Source: Hyphomicrobiales bacterium (lineage in GTDB: Bacteria > Pseudomonadota > Alphaproteobacteria > Rhizobiales > Aestuariivirgaceae). Taken from it: DNA of 42,979 bases. A program made the translations under genes and the position numbers. The notes beneath the pieces were generated by a model. The model ran no database searches, was not told the DNA's origin, and saw only the letters and a program-made list of their open reading frames with translations. The stretch's first letter is position 1, and every line of letters begins with the position of its first letter. The DNA lies in the NCBI GenBank assembly GCA_025359215.1, contig JANYHE010000027.1:1-42979 (forward strand). Reading direction: 5' to 3'. Of this stretch, positions 24,707-33,301 are shown piece after piece.

Positions 24707-26302
24707 TTATGCTTTCCACCAACGCTCATACATGTAACCACCATCGTGGTCGAAGTCGGAGTTGAATGTGTTGTGGCCCACAGTTGTGTTCAGTGCGCCC
24801 ACGAAGTTATTATACATCAGAACGATCTGACCGCCGTCATCATGCACCAGCTGTTGGGCTTCGGCATATTGCGCAGCACGCTTTGTTTCATCAGTTTCAG
24901 CGCGCGCTGCAAGCAGCAGCTCGTTGAAGCGTGGATTCTTCCAATGTGTGTCGTTCCAAGCAGCATCCGCAGCCAGAGAAACTGACAAGAACATATCAGC
25001 CACCGGACGGCCACCCCAATAGCAGAGGCACCATGGCTTTTTGAGCCAGACGTTATCCCAATAGCTGTCGTTTGGCTCTTTAATCACATTGATTTCAATG
25101 CCCGCTTTCTTGGCTTGTTCAGCCATCAAAAGTGCGGTGTCCACGCCGCCAGCAAAGGCTGCATCGGAAGCAGAGAGATCAACCTTCTGGCCTTCCATGC
25201 CAGCTTTCTTCCACAGAGCCTTGGCTTTGTCTGGATCATAAGAATAAACTGGGGCTGGGTTGATAGCATATTTCATGGCAGCAGAAATAGGATCATCGTT
25301 GCCGGGTGAACCATAGCCAAACAAGATCTTGTCTACGAGTTCTTGACGGTTGATTGCATACTTCAAAGCTGTGCGGGCATCGAGATTGTCGAACGGCTTG
25401 GTATCAACATGCATTGGTGCTGTATAGTGAGCGAAACCAGACACATTATAAAGCTCAGTGTTTGGAGCACCCTTCAACATATCAATGGTCTTCAAGTCGG
25501 CGCGGTCAATAAAGTCCACTTCGCCTGCAAGATAAGCATTGGTGCGGGCTGCAACGTCGACGATCGACAGCATTTCGATTGAGTCGAAATAAGTTGTGCC
25601 GAAGTAGCTTTCGTTGCGTTCGCCCACCAACTTCACGCCGGGTTCGAAGCTCTTCATTTTATATGGGCCTGCGCCGATGCCAGCAGCAAAATCAATCTTG
25701 CCATCTTTCGATGGGTAGATCGACAAATGATAATCAGTGAGCAAGAACGGGAAGTCGGCATTGCCGCCTTTCAATTCAAATATAACTGTGTCAGGCCCAT
25801 CAGCTTTCACTGAGGTGACGGAGGACAGAACCGACTTGGCTGGTGACTTTGAATCAGCGCCAATGTGATAATTGATAGTGTTTACAACGTCATCAGCTGT
25901 GAGCGAACGACCATCATGGAATGTGATGCCCTTGCGGATTTTGAAAACCCACTTTTGAGCGCCGTTTGAAGGCTCAAAGCTTTCAGCTACATGGGGCACG
26001 GCCACGTTTTTGTCGTTCACTTGCACCAAGGGCGCGCCCATGACAGACTTACCAAATGCGAATGTGAAACCGTTTGACCATGTTGCTGGATCCAGCGAGT
26101 CTGTGGTTTGGCCGTGGCCAATACCAGCCTTAAAAGTGCCGCCCTTTTTGGCTTCAGCACGGGCTGCTTGCGCAAACATCAGTTGCGAAGCAGACAATGT
26201 CATGCCCGATGCCATGGTAAAGGCCATAAAATCGCGGCGGGACAACTTGCCCAGACCCACAGCTTTCTTAGCCATTGAAAGTTTATGTTCAAATTCATTC
26301 AT
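24707..26302 (-). CDS. Family-5 periplasmic substrate-binding protein
   Basis: A 531-residue periplasmic receptor of the DppA/OppA type. A twin-arginine signal (RR at 22-23, LSRRDFMAFTMASG) precedes the mature start near AARAEAKKGGTFKAG. Family landmarks are DPATWSNGFTF, KIRKGITFHDGRSLTADDVVNTI and ALKYAINRQELVDKILFGYG. GGAG precedes ATG 26302. It is the first gene of the operon with two permeases and a fused ATPase. The ligand could be a peptide, opine or sugar; the sequence does not decide. Confidence 0.9.
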   Translation of the reverse strand: MNEFEHKLSMAKKAVGLGKLSRRDFMAFTMASGMTLSASQLMFAQAARAEAKKGGTFKAGIGHGQTTDSLDPATWSNGFTFAFGKSVMGAPLVQVNDKNVAVPHVAESFEPSNGAQKWVFKIRKGITFHDGRSLTADDVVNTINYHIGADSKSPAKSVLSSVTSVKADGPDTVIFELKGGNADFPFLLTDYHLSIYPSKDGKIDFAAGIGAGPYKMKSFEPGVKLVGERNESYFGTTYFDSIEMLSIVDVAARTNAYLAGEVDFIDRADLKTIDMLKGAPNTELYNVSGFAHYTAPMHVDTKPFDNLDARTALKYAINRQELVDKILFGYGSPGNDDPISAAMKYAINPAPVYSYDPDKAKALWKKAGMEGQKVDLSASDAAFAGGVDTALLMAEQAKKAGIEINVIKEPNDSYWDNVWLKKPWCLCYWGGRPVADMFLSVSLAADAAWNDTHWKNPRFNELLLAARAETDETKRAAQYAEAQQLVHDDGGQIVLMYNNFVGALNTTVGHNTFNSDFDHDGGYMYERWWKA

Positions 26303-26493
26303 TGTCGTCTTCTCCTTGATCGTCCCAAAATATATTCTTATTAGCCTGTCATTGACCACAGGGTTGTGTCACATGCTCGCACGGTGGTTGCAGTCCGTCA
26401 ATTTCTATTTCCGTGATCTTAAGGGTGAAATAGTTGATCCAACACGCAATATCACCCGTTGAATGACGCGTATGAAATAAGGAATGTCGTCTT

Positions 26494-27828
26494 TTGTCTT
26501 CTCTCAAAATTGCTGTCATCGGTTCAGGAATATCCGGGCTTGCTTGCGCATGGGCACTATCGCAACGCCATGTTGTGACACTGATCGAAAGCGAAGACCG
26601 AATCGGTGGACACTCCAATACCGTTGATGTGACTGAAGCTTCAGGCAAATCAGTTGCCGTGGACACGGGGTTCATTGTGCACAATCCGCAGACCTATCCA
26701 AATTTTGTTGCGCTGTTGGATTACCTTGACGCTGCCTATGAAGAAACTGAAATGTCTTTCGCGGTTTCAAACATGAATGGCGCTTATGAATATAGCGGGC
26801 ACAGTATTGGTCATTTATTGGGTAAAGCGGCACAATGGGTGAGCCCCAAGCAGTGGCGTTTGCTTTATGATCTCACGCGCTTTTACCGCACAGCCCAAAA
26901 TGCCACCGTCGATAACGAAATGACACTGGGTGAATATTTGCGGCAAGAACGTTATTCTCAAAGCTTTGTTGACCAGCACATTTTGCCGATTGCTGCGGCC
27001 ATATGGTCATCAACGCCAGCGGATATGGCGCAGTATCCCTTTAATGCGTTCGTTAAGTTTTTCGCCAATCATAATCTGTTCAATTTGGGAACCAGACCGA
27101 AGTGGAGAACTGTTTCGGGTGGATCGCGCAGCTATGTTGAAAAACTTCTTGCCGATAGCAAGTTTAATGTTCGCCTTGGACTAGCTATAAAATCGATCGA
27201 GCGACTGGGGCAACACGTTATTGTTAACGGGCCCCATGATTATTCCGAACGCTTTGACCATGTTGTTGTGGCAACGCATGGTGACCAAGCCTTGAGCTTG
27301 TTGGCAAAGCCCACGACTGCCGAACATGAACTGCTGCAACATTTCAAAACCAGCAAGAACTGCGCTGTTTTGCACCGCGATAAAAATCTTATGCCCAAGG
27401 CCAAGCGCTTTTGGTCGTCTTGGAATTACATGGGATCTGAAAATGGTCAAGTGAGTGTGACCTATTGGATGAACGAGTTACAGAACCTCAAATCTAGCGA
27501 GCAGCATTTCGTTTCGCTTAATCCTTTGGTTGAACCGGAAGCAGCCAAACTTGATGGCACCTTCATTTATCGCCACCCGATTTTTACACCCCAAACTTTG
27601 CACGCGCAAAAGCATTTATGGAGCTTGCAAGGCCAGCAGAATACGTGGTTTTGTGGGGCATGGTTTGGGGCAGGTTTTCACGAGGATGGTTTGCAAGCGG
27701 GTCTTGCCGTTGCCGAGCAATTGGGCGGGGTGCGCAGGCCGTGGAATGTGGCCGAAGAATCGTCGCGCATTTACACCGGCAATTCAATGAAGGAATTGTC
27801 GAAATCATGGGCGCAGGCGGCCGAGTGA
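26494..27828 (+). CDS. FAD-dependent oxidoreductase (amine-oxidase-like)
   Basis: A 444-residue flavoprotein with an N-terminal dinucleotide motif (GSGISG, 10-15) and IESEDRIGGHSNTVDV, followed by the conserved VDTGFIVHNPQTYPNF and a late GAWFGAGFHEDGLQAG. This family sits with DUF1365 and cyclopropane-synthase-like genes in many proteobacteria and is thought to act on membrane fatty acids. The start is TTG 26494, ten bases after AAGGA, because an ATG is not available before the conserved N-terminus. Two bases separate its stop from the DUF1365 ATG. Confidence 0.85.
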   Translation: MSSLKIAVIGSGISGLACAWALSQRHVVTLIESEDRIGGHSNTVDVTEASGKSVAVDTGFIVHNPQTYPNFVALLDYLDAAYEETEMSFAVSNMNGAYEYSGHSIGHLLGKAAQWVSPKQWRLLYDLTRFYRTAQNATVDNEMTLGEYLRQERYSQSFVDQHILPIAAAIWSSTPADMAQYPFNAFVKFFANHNLFNLGTRPKWRTVSGGSRSYVEKLLADSKFNVRLGLAIKSIERLGQHVIVNGPHDYSERFDHVVVATHGDQALSLLAKPTTAEHELLQHFKTSKNCAVLHRDKNLMPKAKRFWSSWNYMGSENGQVSVTYWMNELQNLKSSEQHFVSLNPLVEPEAAKLDGTFIYRHPIFTPQTLHAQKHLWSLQGQQNTWFCGAWFGAGFHEDGLQAGLAVAEQLGGVRRPWNVAEESSRIYTGNSMKELSKSWAQAAE

Positions 27829-27829
27829 C

Positions 27830-28546
27830 ATGGTAATGCCGCTTGCCAGCATTTATCGTGGCACAGTTACGCACCAGCGTTTGCGCCCCGTTTCGCACCG
27901 GCTGAGTTATGAAGTTGCAGCGCTGCTTGTTGATGTGGACGCTGTTCCTAAACACCTGTGGTTTTTGTCACATAATCGTTTCAACCTGTTCAGCATTCAT
28001 GATCGTGACCATGGTGAGGGCAAAGCCATCAGCGCATTTGTTTGGGATTTGGTGAGAGGTAAGGCTGGCACAGAAGATGTGAAGCACATTTTCATGTTGT
28101 GTTACCCGCGTTTGCTTGGGTTTGTTTTCAATCCGCTTAGCACCTTTTTTTGCGTTGATGCGGAAGGCCGCACGCGGCTGATGATCTATGAAGTTCACAA
28201 CACATTTGGCGGCCGCCACACTTATGTGACCGATGCAATTGAAATCGATCAACCAAACTACTTTCAAACTGAAAAGACATTCTATGTCTCGCCCTTCAAT
28301 AAAATCGAAGGGCATTATGGGCTGCGGGCTTCACCGCCCACTGACCGCGTGAGCGTGGGGGTGGCATTAACAACACCTGATGGCCCAACGCTGAATGCCT
28401 ATTTTTCAGCAAAGCGCGAAGAGCTGAATGATCGTAATCTGCTTGCCATATTTTTCTCTTATCCTCTGATGACGTTAAAGGTTGTTGCGGCGATCCATTT
28501 TGAGGCCTTGAAACTTTGGCTCAAGGGTCTCAAAGTTCAATCGTAA
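27830..28546 (+). CDS. DUF1365 family protein
   Basis: A 238-residue protein matching DUF1365: ASIYRGTVTHQRLRPVSHRLSYEV at the start, VFNPLSTFFC, MIYEVHNTFGGRHTYV and FYVSPFNKIEGHYGLR. The biochemical role is not established; genomic linkage to fatty-acid methyltransferases suggests membrane lipid modification. It sits between the FAD oxidoreductase and the methyltransferase, and its stop overlaps an ATG at 28546 (TAATG). Confidence 0.88.
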   Translation: MVMPLASIYRGTVTHQRLRPVSHRLSYEVAALLVDVDAVPKHLWFLSHNRFNLFSIHDRDHGEGKAISAFVWDLVRGKAGTEDVKHIFMLCYPRLLGFVFNPLSTFFCVDAEGRTRLMIYEVHNTFGGRHTYVTDAIEIDQPNYFQTEKTFYVSPFNKIEGHYGLRASPPTDRVSVGVALTTPDGPTLNAYFSAKREELNDRNLLAIFFSYPLMTLKVVAAIHFEALKLWLKGLKVQS

Positions 28547-28563
28547 TGCGTAAAGGTTTAAAA

Positions 28564-29754
28564 ATGGAAGACGGCTTACTTGGACGGCTCATTGTGGCAA
28601 CGGCAAAACGCTTGCTGCCGAAAGACTTTAAAGGCTCGCTTGAGCTCACGCTTCCTTCTGGCCAGATGATTGTGCTGGGCGGTCAGAACCCCGGCGAAAA
28701 AGCCGACCTAACTTTGCACAATTTCAGCGTGGTGTGGGCTGGCATCCGCCGTGCCCAGCTTGGATTCTTTGAGCGCTATTTGGCGGGTGATGTTGAAAGC
28801 CGCGACCCCACTGCGTTTTTTCGCTTCTATTTGCAAAACCGTTCAGGGCTGGACCGGGCTTCAACTGGTCTATTCTTTCCGAGTCTTATGGATAAGCTGT
28901 GGCACAAGAAGCGCGACAATTCCAAAGATGGTTCAAAAGACAATATTGCTGTTCATTATGATTTGGGCAACGAGTTCTATAAACTCTGGCTTGACGACAC
29001 CATGACTTACTCATCAGCCATATTTGATGGGCATGCCAATAGTATGGAGGCAGCACAACGCCAGAAATATCACCGCGTGATGGAGATGGCCGAAGTTAAG
29101 CGTGGCTCAAAGGTTTTGGAAATTGGGTGCGGTTGGGGTGGTTTTGCTGAAGAAGCTGCAAAGGCCGGTGCCGAAGTGCATGGCATTACACTTTCAAAAG
29201 AGCAGCTGGCTTATGCGCAAACGCGGCTGAAGGATGCGGGATTGAACGACAAGGCGAGTTTTCATTTTGAAGATTACCGCGATACCAAAGGCCAGTTCGA
29301 CGCCATCGCTTCCATCGAAATGATTGAAGCCGTGGGCGAACCGCATTGGCCAGCTTATTTCAAAACACTCTATAATCGGTTGAAACCCGGCGGTGCTGCT
29401 GCTGTGCAGGGCATTACGATTATTGAACAAAACTTCGAGTCCTACCGTTCCGGTGTGGATTTTATTCAACGCTATGTTTTTCCAGGTGGCATGTTGATGA
29501 CAAAAGACCTGATGCGCGAGCACGCGCAAAAGGCTGGGTTGCTGCTCGAAAAATTTGAATGTTTCGGGCAAAGCTATGCTGAAACTTTGCGGCAGTGGCG
29601 ATTACGATTTGAAGCAGCATGGCCCAAAATTATTCCGCTGGGATTTGATGAGCGCTTTCGCAAACTTTGGACGCTTTATTTGTGTTATTGCGAAGCAGGG
29701 TTTGCTGAGGGTATTGTCGATGTGGGAATTTATAAAATTCGAAAACCTGCGTGA
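28564..29754 (+). CDS. Cyclopropane-fatty-acyl-phospholipid synthase-like methyltransferase
   Basis: A 396-residue S-adenosylmethionine-dependent enzyme that would methylate or cyclopropanate unsaturated acyl chains in membrane phospholipids. The N-terminal lipid-binding domain is followed by HYDLGNEFYKLWLDDTMTYS, the SAM motif VLEIGCGWGGFAEEA, and SIEMIEAVGEPHW. ATG 28564 is chosen for AAAGG seven bases upstream; ATG 28546 overlaps the previous stop and is a coupled alternative. With its two upstream partners it may make a modified fatty acid other than a plain cyclopropane ring. Confidence 0.88.
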   Translation: MEDGLLGRLIVATAKRLLPKDFKGSLELTLPSGQMIVLGGQNPGEKADLTLHNFSVVWAGIRRAQLGFFERYLAGDVESRDPTAFFRFYLQNRSGLDRASTGLFFPSLMDKLWHKKRDNSKDGSKDNIAVHYDLGNEFYKLWLDDTMTYSSAIFDGHANSMEAAQRQKYHRVMEMAEVKRGSKVLEIGCGWGGFAEEAAKAGAEVHGITLSKEQLAYAQTRLKDAGLNDKASFHFEDYRDTKGQFDAIASIEMIEAVGEPHWPAYFKTLYNRLKPGGAAAVQGITIIEQNFESYRSGVDFIQRYVFPGGMLMTKDLMREHAQKAGLLLEKFECFGQSYAETLRQWRLRFEAAWPKIIPLGFDERFRKLWTLYLCYCEAGFAEGIVDVGIYKIRKPA

Positions 29755-29757
29755 GCT

Positions 29758-30930
29758 ATGAAAAACACATCAGCCGACCCTGTTCAAATTCTGCAAGACC
29801 TTATTCGCTGCCCTTCGGTGACTCCGTTGGACGCCGGAGCGTTGGGCACCCTCGAAAATTTATTGTCACAAGCTGGGTTCAGCTGTCATCGCTTGGTGTT
29901 CAAAGATGAGGACACGCCGGATATTGATAATTTATTCGCGCGCTATGGCACCAAAGCTCCTCATCTTTGCTTTGCCGGACACACCGATGTGGTTCCGGTT
30001 GGCGATGAGGCCGATTGGACACAGCCGCCTTTTGGCGCGGTGATTGCCAATGGCCAGCTCTATGGCCGCGGTGCTACGGATATGAAAGGATCTGTTGCGG
30101 CTTTTGCAGCGGCGGCCACTGACTATTTAAAAGAAAATCCGAAAGCTGCGGGCAGCATTTCGTTTCTAATTACGGGCGATGAAGAAGGCCCGGCTATCAA
30201 TGGCACTGTAAAAGTTCTGGAGTGGATGAAAAAGTTTCACCATGTGCCGGACCATTGCTTGGTGGGTGAGCCTACTTGCGTGGATGCGCTGGGCGACACG
30301 ATTAAAATCGGCAGGCGCGGCTCGCTCAGCTTCATTGTTACAGTTGAGGGCAAACAAGGCCATGTGGCTTATCCTAATAAAACGGATAATCCCGTTCACA
30401 AACTGGCCCGTTTGGTGGACCGCATTTCTTCAACGGCGCTGGACCAAGGTAACGACTATTTTGACCCTTCAACTCTGGCCGTTACCAGTTTTGATGTGAA
30501 TAACAAAGCCACCAATGTGGTGCCCGCACGAGCGACTGCCAAATTTAATATTCGATTTTCAACTGAGCATAATTATGACTCATTGCGCGGCTGGGTGGAT
30601 GGTCACATCGAAACTGTGAAAGCAGAATTGGGTGGCCGTTGGACTGTTGTGATCAATGAGGGAGCCGAAGCCTTCATCACGGAGCCGGGAAGTTTTGTGG
30701 GGCTGGTGCAAGATGCTGTGGAGCAGGAGACGGGGCTGCTGCCAAAACTATCCACATCCGGTGGCACGTCAGATGCGCGCTTTATTAAAGACTATTGCCC
30801 AGTTTTAGAGTTTGGCCCGACCAATGCCACCATTCACCAAGTGGATGAACGCATTGATGTGGAAGAGCTGAAAGCAACGGCGCGAATTTATCGCCGCATT
30901 ATTGAAGCTTATTTTGGTTCAAGCCTCTAG
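29758..30930 (+). CDS. dapE: Succinyl-diaminopimelate desuccinylase
   Basis: Dinuclear zinc hydrolase of lysine and peptidoglycan precursor synthesis, converting N-succinyl-LL-diaminopimelate to LL-diaminopimelate and succinate. It has 390 residues. Metal and catalytic residues are His75 and Asp77 in FAGHTDVVP, Asp108 in GRGATDMKG, Glu142 and Glu143 in TGDEEGP, and the late His in NATIHQVDE. STSGGTSDARF is the DapE signature. It follows the methyltransferase stop by three bases, though the functions seem unrelated. Its last 12 bases overlap pheA on the other strand. Confidence 0.95.
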   Translation: MKNTSADPVQILQDLIRCPSVTPLDAGALGTLENLLSQAGFSCHRLVFKDEDTPDIDNLFARYGTKAPHLCFAGHTDVVPVGDEADWTQPPFGAVIANGQLYGRGATDMKGSVAAFAAAATDYLKENPKAAGSISFLITGDEEGPAINGTVKVLEWMKKFHHVPDHCLVGEPTCVDALGDTIKIGRRGSLSFIVTVEGKQGHVAYPNKTDNPVHKLARLVDRISSTALDQGNDYFDPSTLAVTSFDVNNKATNVVPARATAKFNIRFSTEHNYDSLRGWVDGHIETVKAELGGRWTVVINEGAEAFITEPGSFVGLVQDAVEQETGLLPKLSTSGGTSDARFIKDYCPVLEFGPTNATIHQVDERIDVEELKATARIYRRIIEAYFGSSL

Positions 30931-31779
30931 TTTTTTAGCGATTTCAGCACGGTAAGGGCTGGCGGGATAAGTGCCAAGCATCTTTGTGTAACTGGTAAAA
31001 AAAGCCAATTCTTCCATTGCCAGTTTCACGCTGCGGTCTGAAGGGTGGCCCTCAATCTCGGCATAAAACTGCGTGGCGCTGAACTGGCCTTCAATTTGAT
31101 AAGATTCAAGCTTGGTCATGTTCACCATATTGGTGGCAAAACCACCCATGGCTTTATAGAGTGCTGCTGGCACATTGCGGACCCGAAAAACAAAGCTGGT
31201 GACCACGGGGCCATTACCAGCTGCAACTTCAATTTGCTTTTTTGAGAGGATGACAAAGCGCGTGGTGTTGTGGTCTTCGTCCTCAATATTATGTTCAAGA
31301 ATATTCAAGCCATAAATCTCAGCTGCCAATTTGGTTGCAATGGCTGCGCGGGTTTTATCGCCCAACTCAGCCAGTTCGCGCGCTGCTCCGGCGGTGTCGC
31401 CAGCCACGACAGCAATCAGTTTGTGTTTTTTAATGGCTTTGCGACATTGGCCAAGGGCGTGAACATGGCTGTGGGCTTCTTTCAAATCTGAAAGTTGAGC
31501 GCCGTTCACTACCAGTAAATGGAATTCAATCCGCAAAAAATGTTCACCAACAATCGACAGGCCAGAATCCGGCAAAAGGTGGTGCACATCGGCAACACGG
31601 CCCGCGGTGGTGTTTTCAATGGCAATCATAGCCAAGCTGGCAGTGCCATCTTTCACCGCTTGAAACGCATCTTCAAAGGTGCGGCAGGGCATTGGCTCAT
31701 AATCAGGGGCGGCCTCCAAGCAGGCAATATGCGAATTGGCGCCAAGCTCGCCTTGAAAAGAAATTTTAGGTTTTGTCAT
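30919..31779 (-). CDS. pheA: Prephenate dehydratase
   Basis: Monofunctional prephenate dehydratase (no chorismate mutase domain), making phenylpyruvate for phenylalanine synthesis. It has 286 residues. The catalytic domain (about 1-185) has IAIENTTAGRVADV and the TTRF motif in DHNTTRFVIL. The ACT domain (about 195-280) carries ESYQIEGQF in place of the usual ESRP-type feedback stretch. It is coupled to kdsB by an ATGA overlap, an arrangement I associate with Rhizobiales. Confidence 0.94.
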   Translation of the reverse strand: MTKPKISFQGELGANSHIACLEAAPDYEPMPCRTFEDAFQAVKDGTASLAMIAIENTTAGRVADVHHLLPDSGLSIVGEHFLRIEFHLLVVNGAQLSDLKEAHSHVHALGQCRKAIKKHKLIAVVAGDTAGAARELAELGDKTRAAIATKLAAEIYGLNILEHNIEDEDHNTTRFVILSKKQIEVAAGNGPVVTSFVFRVRNVPAALYKAMGGFATNMVNMTKLESYQIEGQFSATQFYAEIEGHPSDRSVKLAMEELAFFTSYTKMLGTYPASPYRAEIAKKLEA

Positions 31780-32525
31780 TTTTGGTCCTTGAGCAGGCGC
31801 CGGGCCATTTCGAGATCGGCGGGAGTGTCTACGCCCAGTGGCACGGTATCGACCTTAACCACGGCAATTTTCATATCATTATCAAGAGCGCGCATTTGTT
31901 CCAGCGAACGGTTTTTCTCACGGGTGCTCACTGGCAAGGACACAAATTTTTCCAGCGAGGCGCGGCGGTAAGCATAGACTCCGATGTGATGCCAGAATGG
32001 AGCTTGCATTTCAGGATCAATAACGCGCAAAAAATCCCGCGCATAAGCCACTTCGCGCTCCCCTTCTAAGGGAGCAATGGCTTTCACTATATTGGGGTTG
32101 GCCACATCGGCTTCATCACTAATTTGAGCGGCGATCGTGGCAATATCAACACTGTCATTCGTCAGGCCAGCCAAACACCGCCTTATGGATAGTGGATCGA
32201 TGGTTGGCAGATCGCCTTGCAAATTGATCACATATTGAAATTTCTTAACGCCGTCGCGCAAGGCCAGCGCTGCCGCAATCCGGTCTGAACCTGAAGGCAG
32301 GCGGGGCTCGGTTGTCATGGCATCGCCACCAGCGGCACGGATTGCCTCAGCGATTTGATTTTCGGCGGCGGCCACCAGCACATGACCAATATTGGCGGCA
32401 ATGGCGCGTTTCCACACTTCCACAATCATGGGCACACCATGAATATCTGCCAAGGGCTTGCCTGGCAGGCGTGTGGACGCCATGCGGGCGGGGATGATAA
32501 CGATGGTATTGTGTTGTTCTATCAT
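31776..32525 (-). CDS. kdsB: 3-deoxy-manno-octulosonate cytidylyltransferase
   Basis: Activates Kdo with CTP to CMP-Kdo for lipopolysaccharide core synthesis. It has 249 residues. The nucleotide-binding start IIPARMASTRLPGKPLADI, TEPRLPSGSDRIAAAL, YVINLQGDLPTIDP and FWHHIGVYAYRRASLEKFV are diagnostic. The presence of the gene implies a Gram-negative outer membrane with Kdo-containing lipopolysaccharide. It is divergent from the cytochrome gene across 115 bases. Confidence 0.95.
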   Translation of the reverse strand: MIEQHNTIVIIPARMASTRLPGKPLADIHGVPMIVEVWKRAIAANIGHVLVAAAENQIAEAIRAAGGDAMTTEPRLPSGSDRIAAALALRDGVKKFQYVINLQGDLPTIDPLSIRRCLAGLTNDSVDIATIAAQISDEADVANPNIVKAIAPLEGEREVAYARDFLRVIDPEMQAPFWHHIGVYAYRRASLEKFVSLPVSTREKNRSLEQMRALDNDMKIAVVKVDTVPLGVDTPADLEMARRLLKDQK

Positions 32526-32640
32526 GGCTTTAAGTGGGGGCGCGGCAAATTGTTCAACTTCCCTTATAGTTATTGCGGCGTGAGAGCGAAACCATTAGTT
32601 TCCAGCCCGCATGAAATGTTTATGAGGCTGCGCAATTTCT

Positions 32641-33189
32641 ATGGAAAGTTTGGAATTTAATAAAATCGCGGGTGCCGTTCTGGCCACAGGTCTTTTAGTT
32701 CTGGGCTTGAAGAATTTGGGTGGCGAAGTGTTTCGCACGGAAGCCCCAGAAAAGCCCGGCATGAATATTGAAGTGGCCGACGCCCAACCCGCAGCAGGTG
32801 CTGCAGGCGCCCCTGTGGCTGCAGCAGTTCCGATTGCGGCGTTGCTTGCCAAAGCTGACCCTGCAAAAGGCATGGCCACGGCCAAGGCTTGTGCTGCTTG
32901 TCATAATTTTGAAAAGGGCGGTGCCAACAAAGTGGGTCCGGCTTTATGGGATGTTGTTGAGCGCCCGATTGGTTCAGTTGCCGGATTTACTTATTCCGAA
33001 GGCTTTAAAGCAAAGGCTGGCAAAAATTGGGACTATGAGTCTTTGAACACATGGTTGATCGCCCCAAAGGAGTTCATCAAAGGCACCAAGATGAGTTATG
33101 CGGGCATTAAAAAAGATGAAGAGCGCGCCAATGTGATTGCTTATCTGGCGTCCTTGTCGGATTCACCAAAGCCATTCCCTAAGCCTTGA
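32641..33189 (+). CDS. cycM: Membrane-anchored cytochrome c (CycM-like)
   Basis: A 182-residue class I cytochrome c anchored by an N-terminal helix (about 8-27). An Ala/Pro-rich linker (45-70) leads to the haem domain with CAACH (84-88) and axial Met151 in GTKMSYAG. Such proteins carry electrons from the bc1 complex to terminal oxidase in alphaproteobacteria. The gene pair with divergent kdsB is conserved in Rhizobiales. A strong terminator follows. Confidence 0.92.
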   Translation: MESLEFNKIAGAVLATGLLVLGLKNLGGEVFRTEAPEKPGMNIEVADAQPAAGAAGAPVAAAVPIAALLAKADPAKGMATAKACAACHNFEKGGANKVGPALWDVVERPIGSVAGFTYSEGFKAKAGKNWDYESLNTWLIAPKEFIKGTKMSYAGIKKDEERANVIAYLASLSDSPKPFPKP

Positions 33190-33214
33190 TTTTTGGAATT
33201 GGTAGCATGCTTAA

Positions 33215-33248
33215 ACGCCGGTTGCGAAAGTGACCGGTGTTTTCTTTT
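33215..33248 (+). terminator. Intrinsic terminator after cycM
   Basis: An 11-bp stem with three G-U pairs and a GAAA tetraloop is followed by TTTTCTTTT. It isolates cycM from the downstream yej operon. Confidence 0.8.
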
Positions 33249-33301
33249 GGGCCTACACCTGAGATAAGAGGCCTGCACACGAATCATATGGAACCGCGCT
33301 C

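Noticed and set aside
26435-26470. TGATCC upstream of the FAD oxidoreductase as a sigma-E (ChrR-type) promoter
   Set aside because: The -35-like hexamer is present, but no matching -10 element occurs at the expected distance, and the hexamer alone is common.
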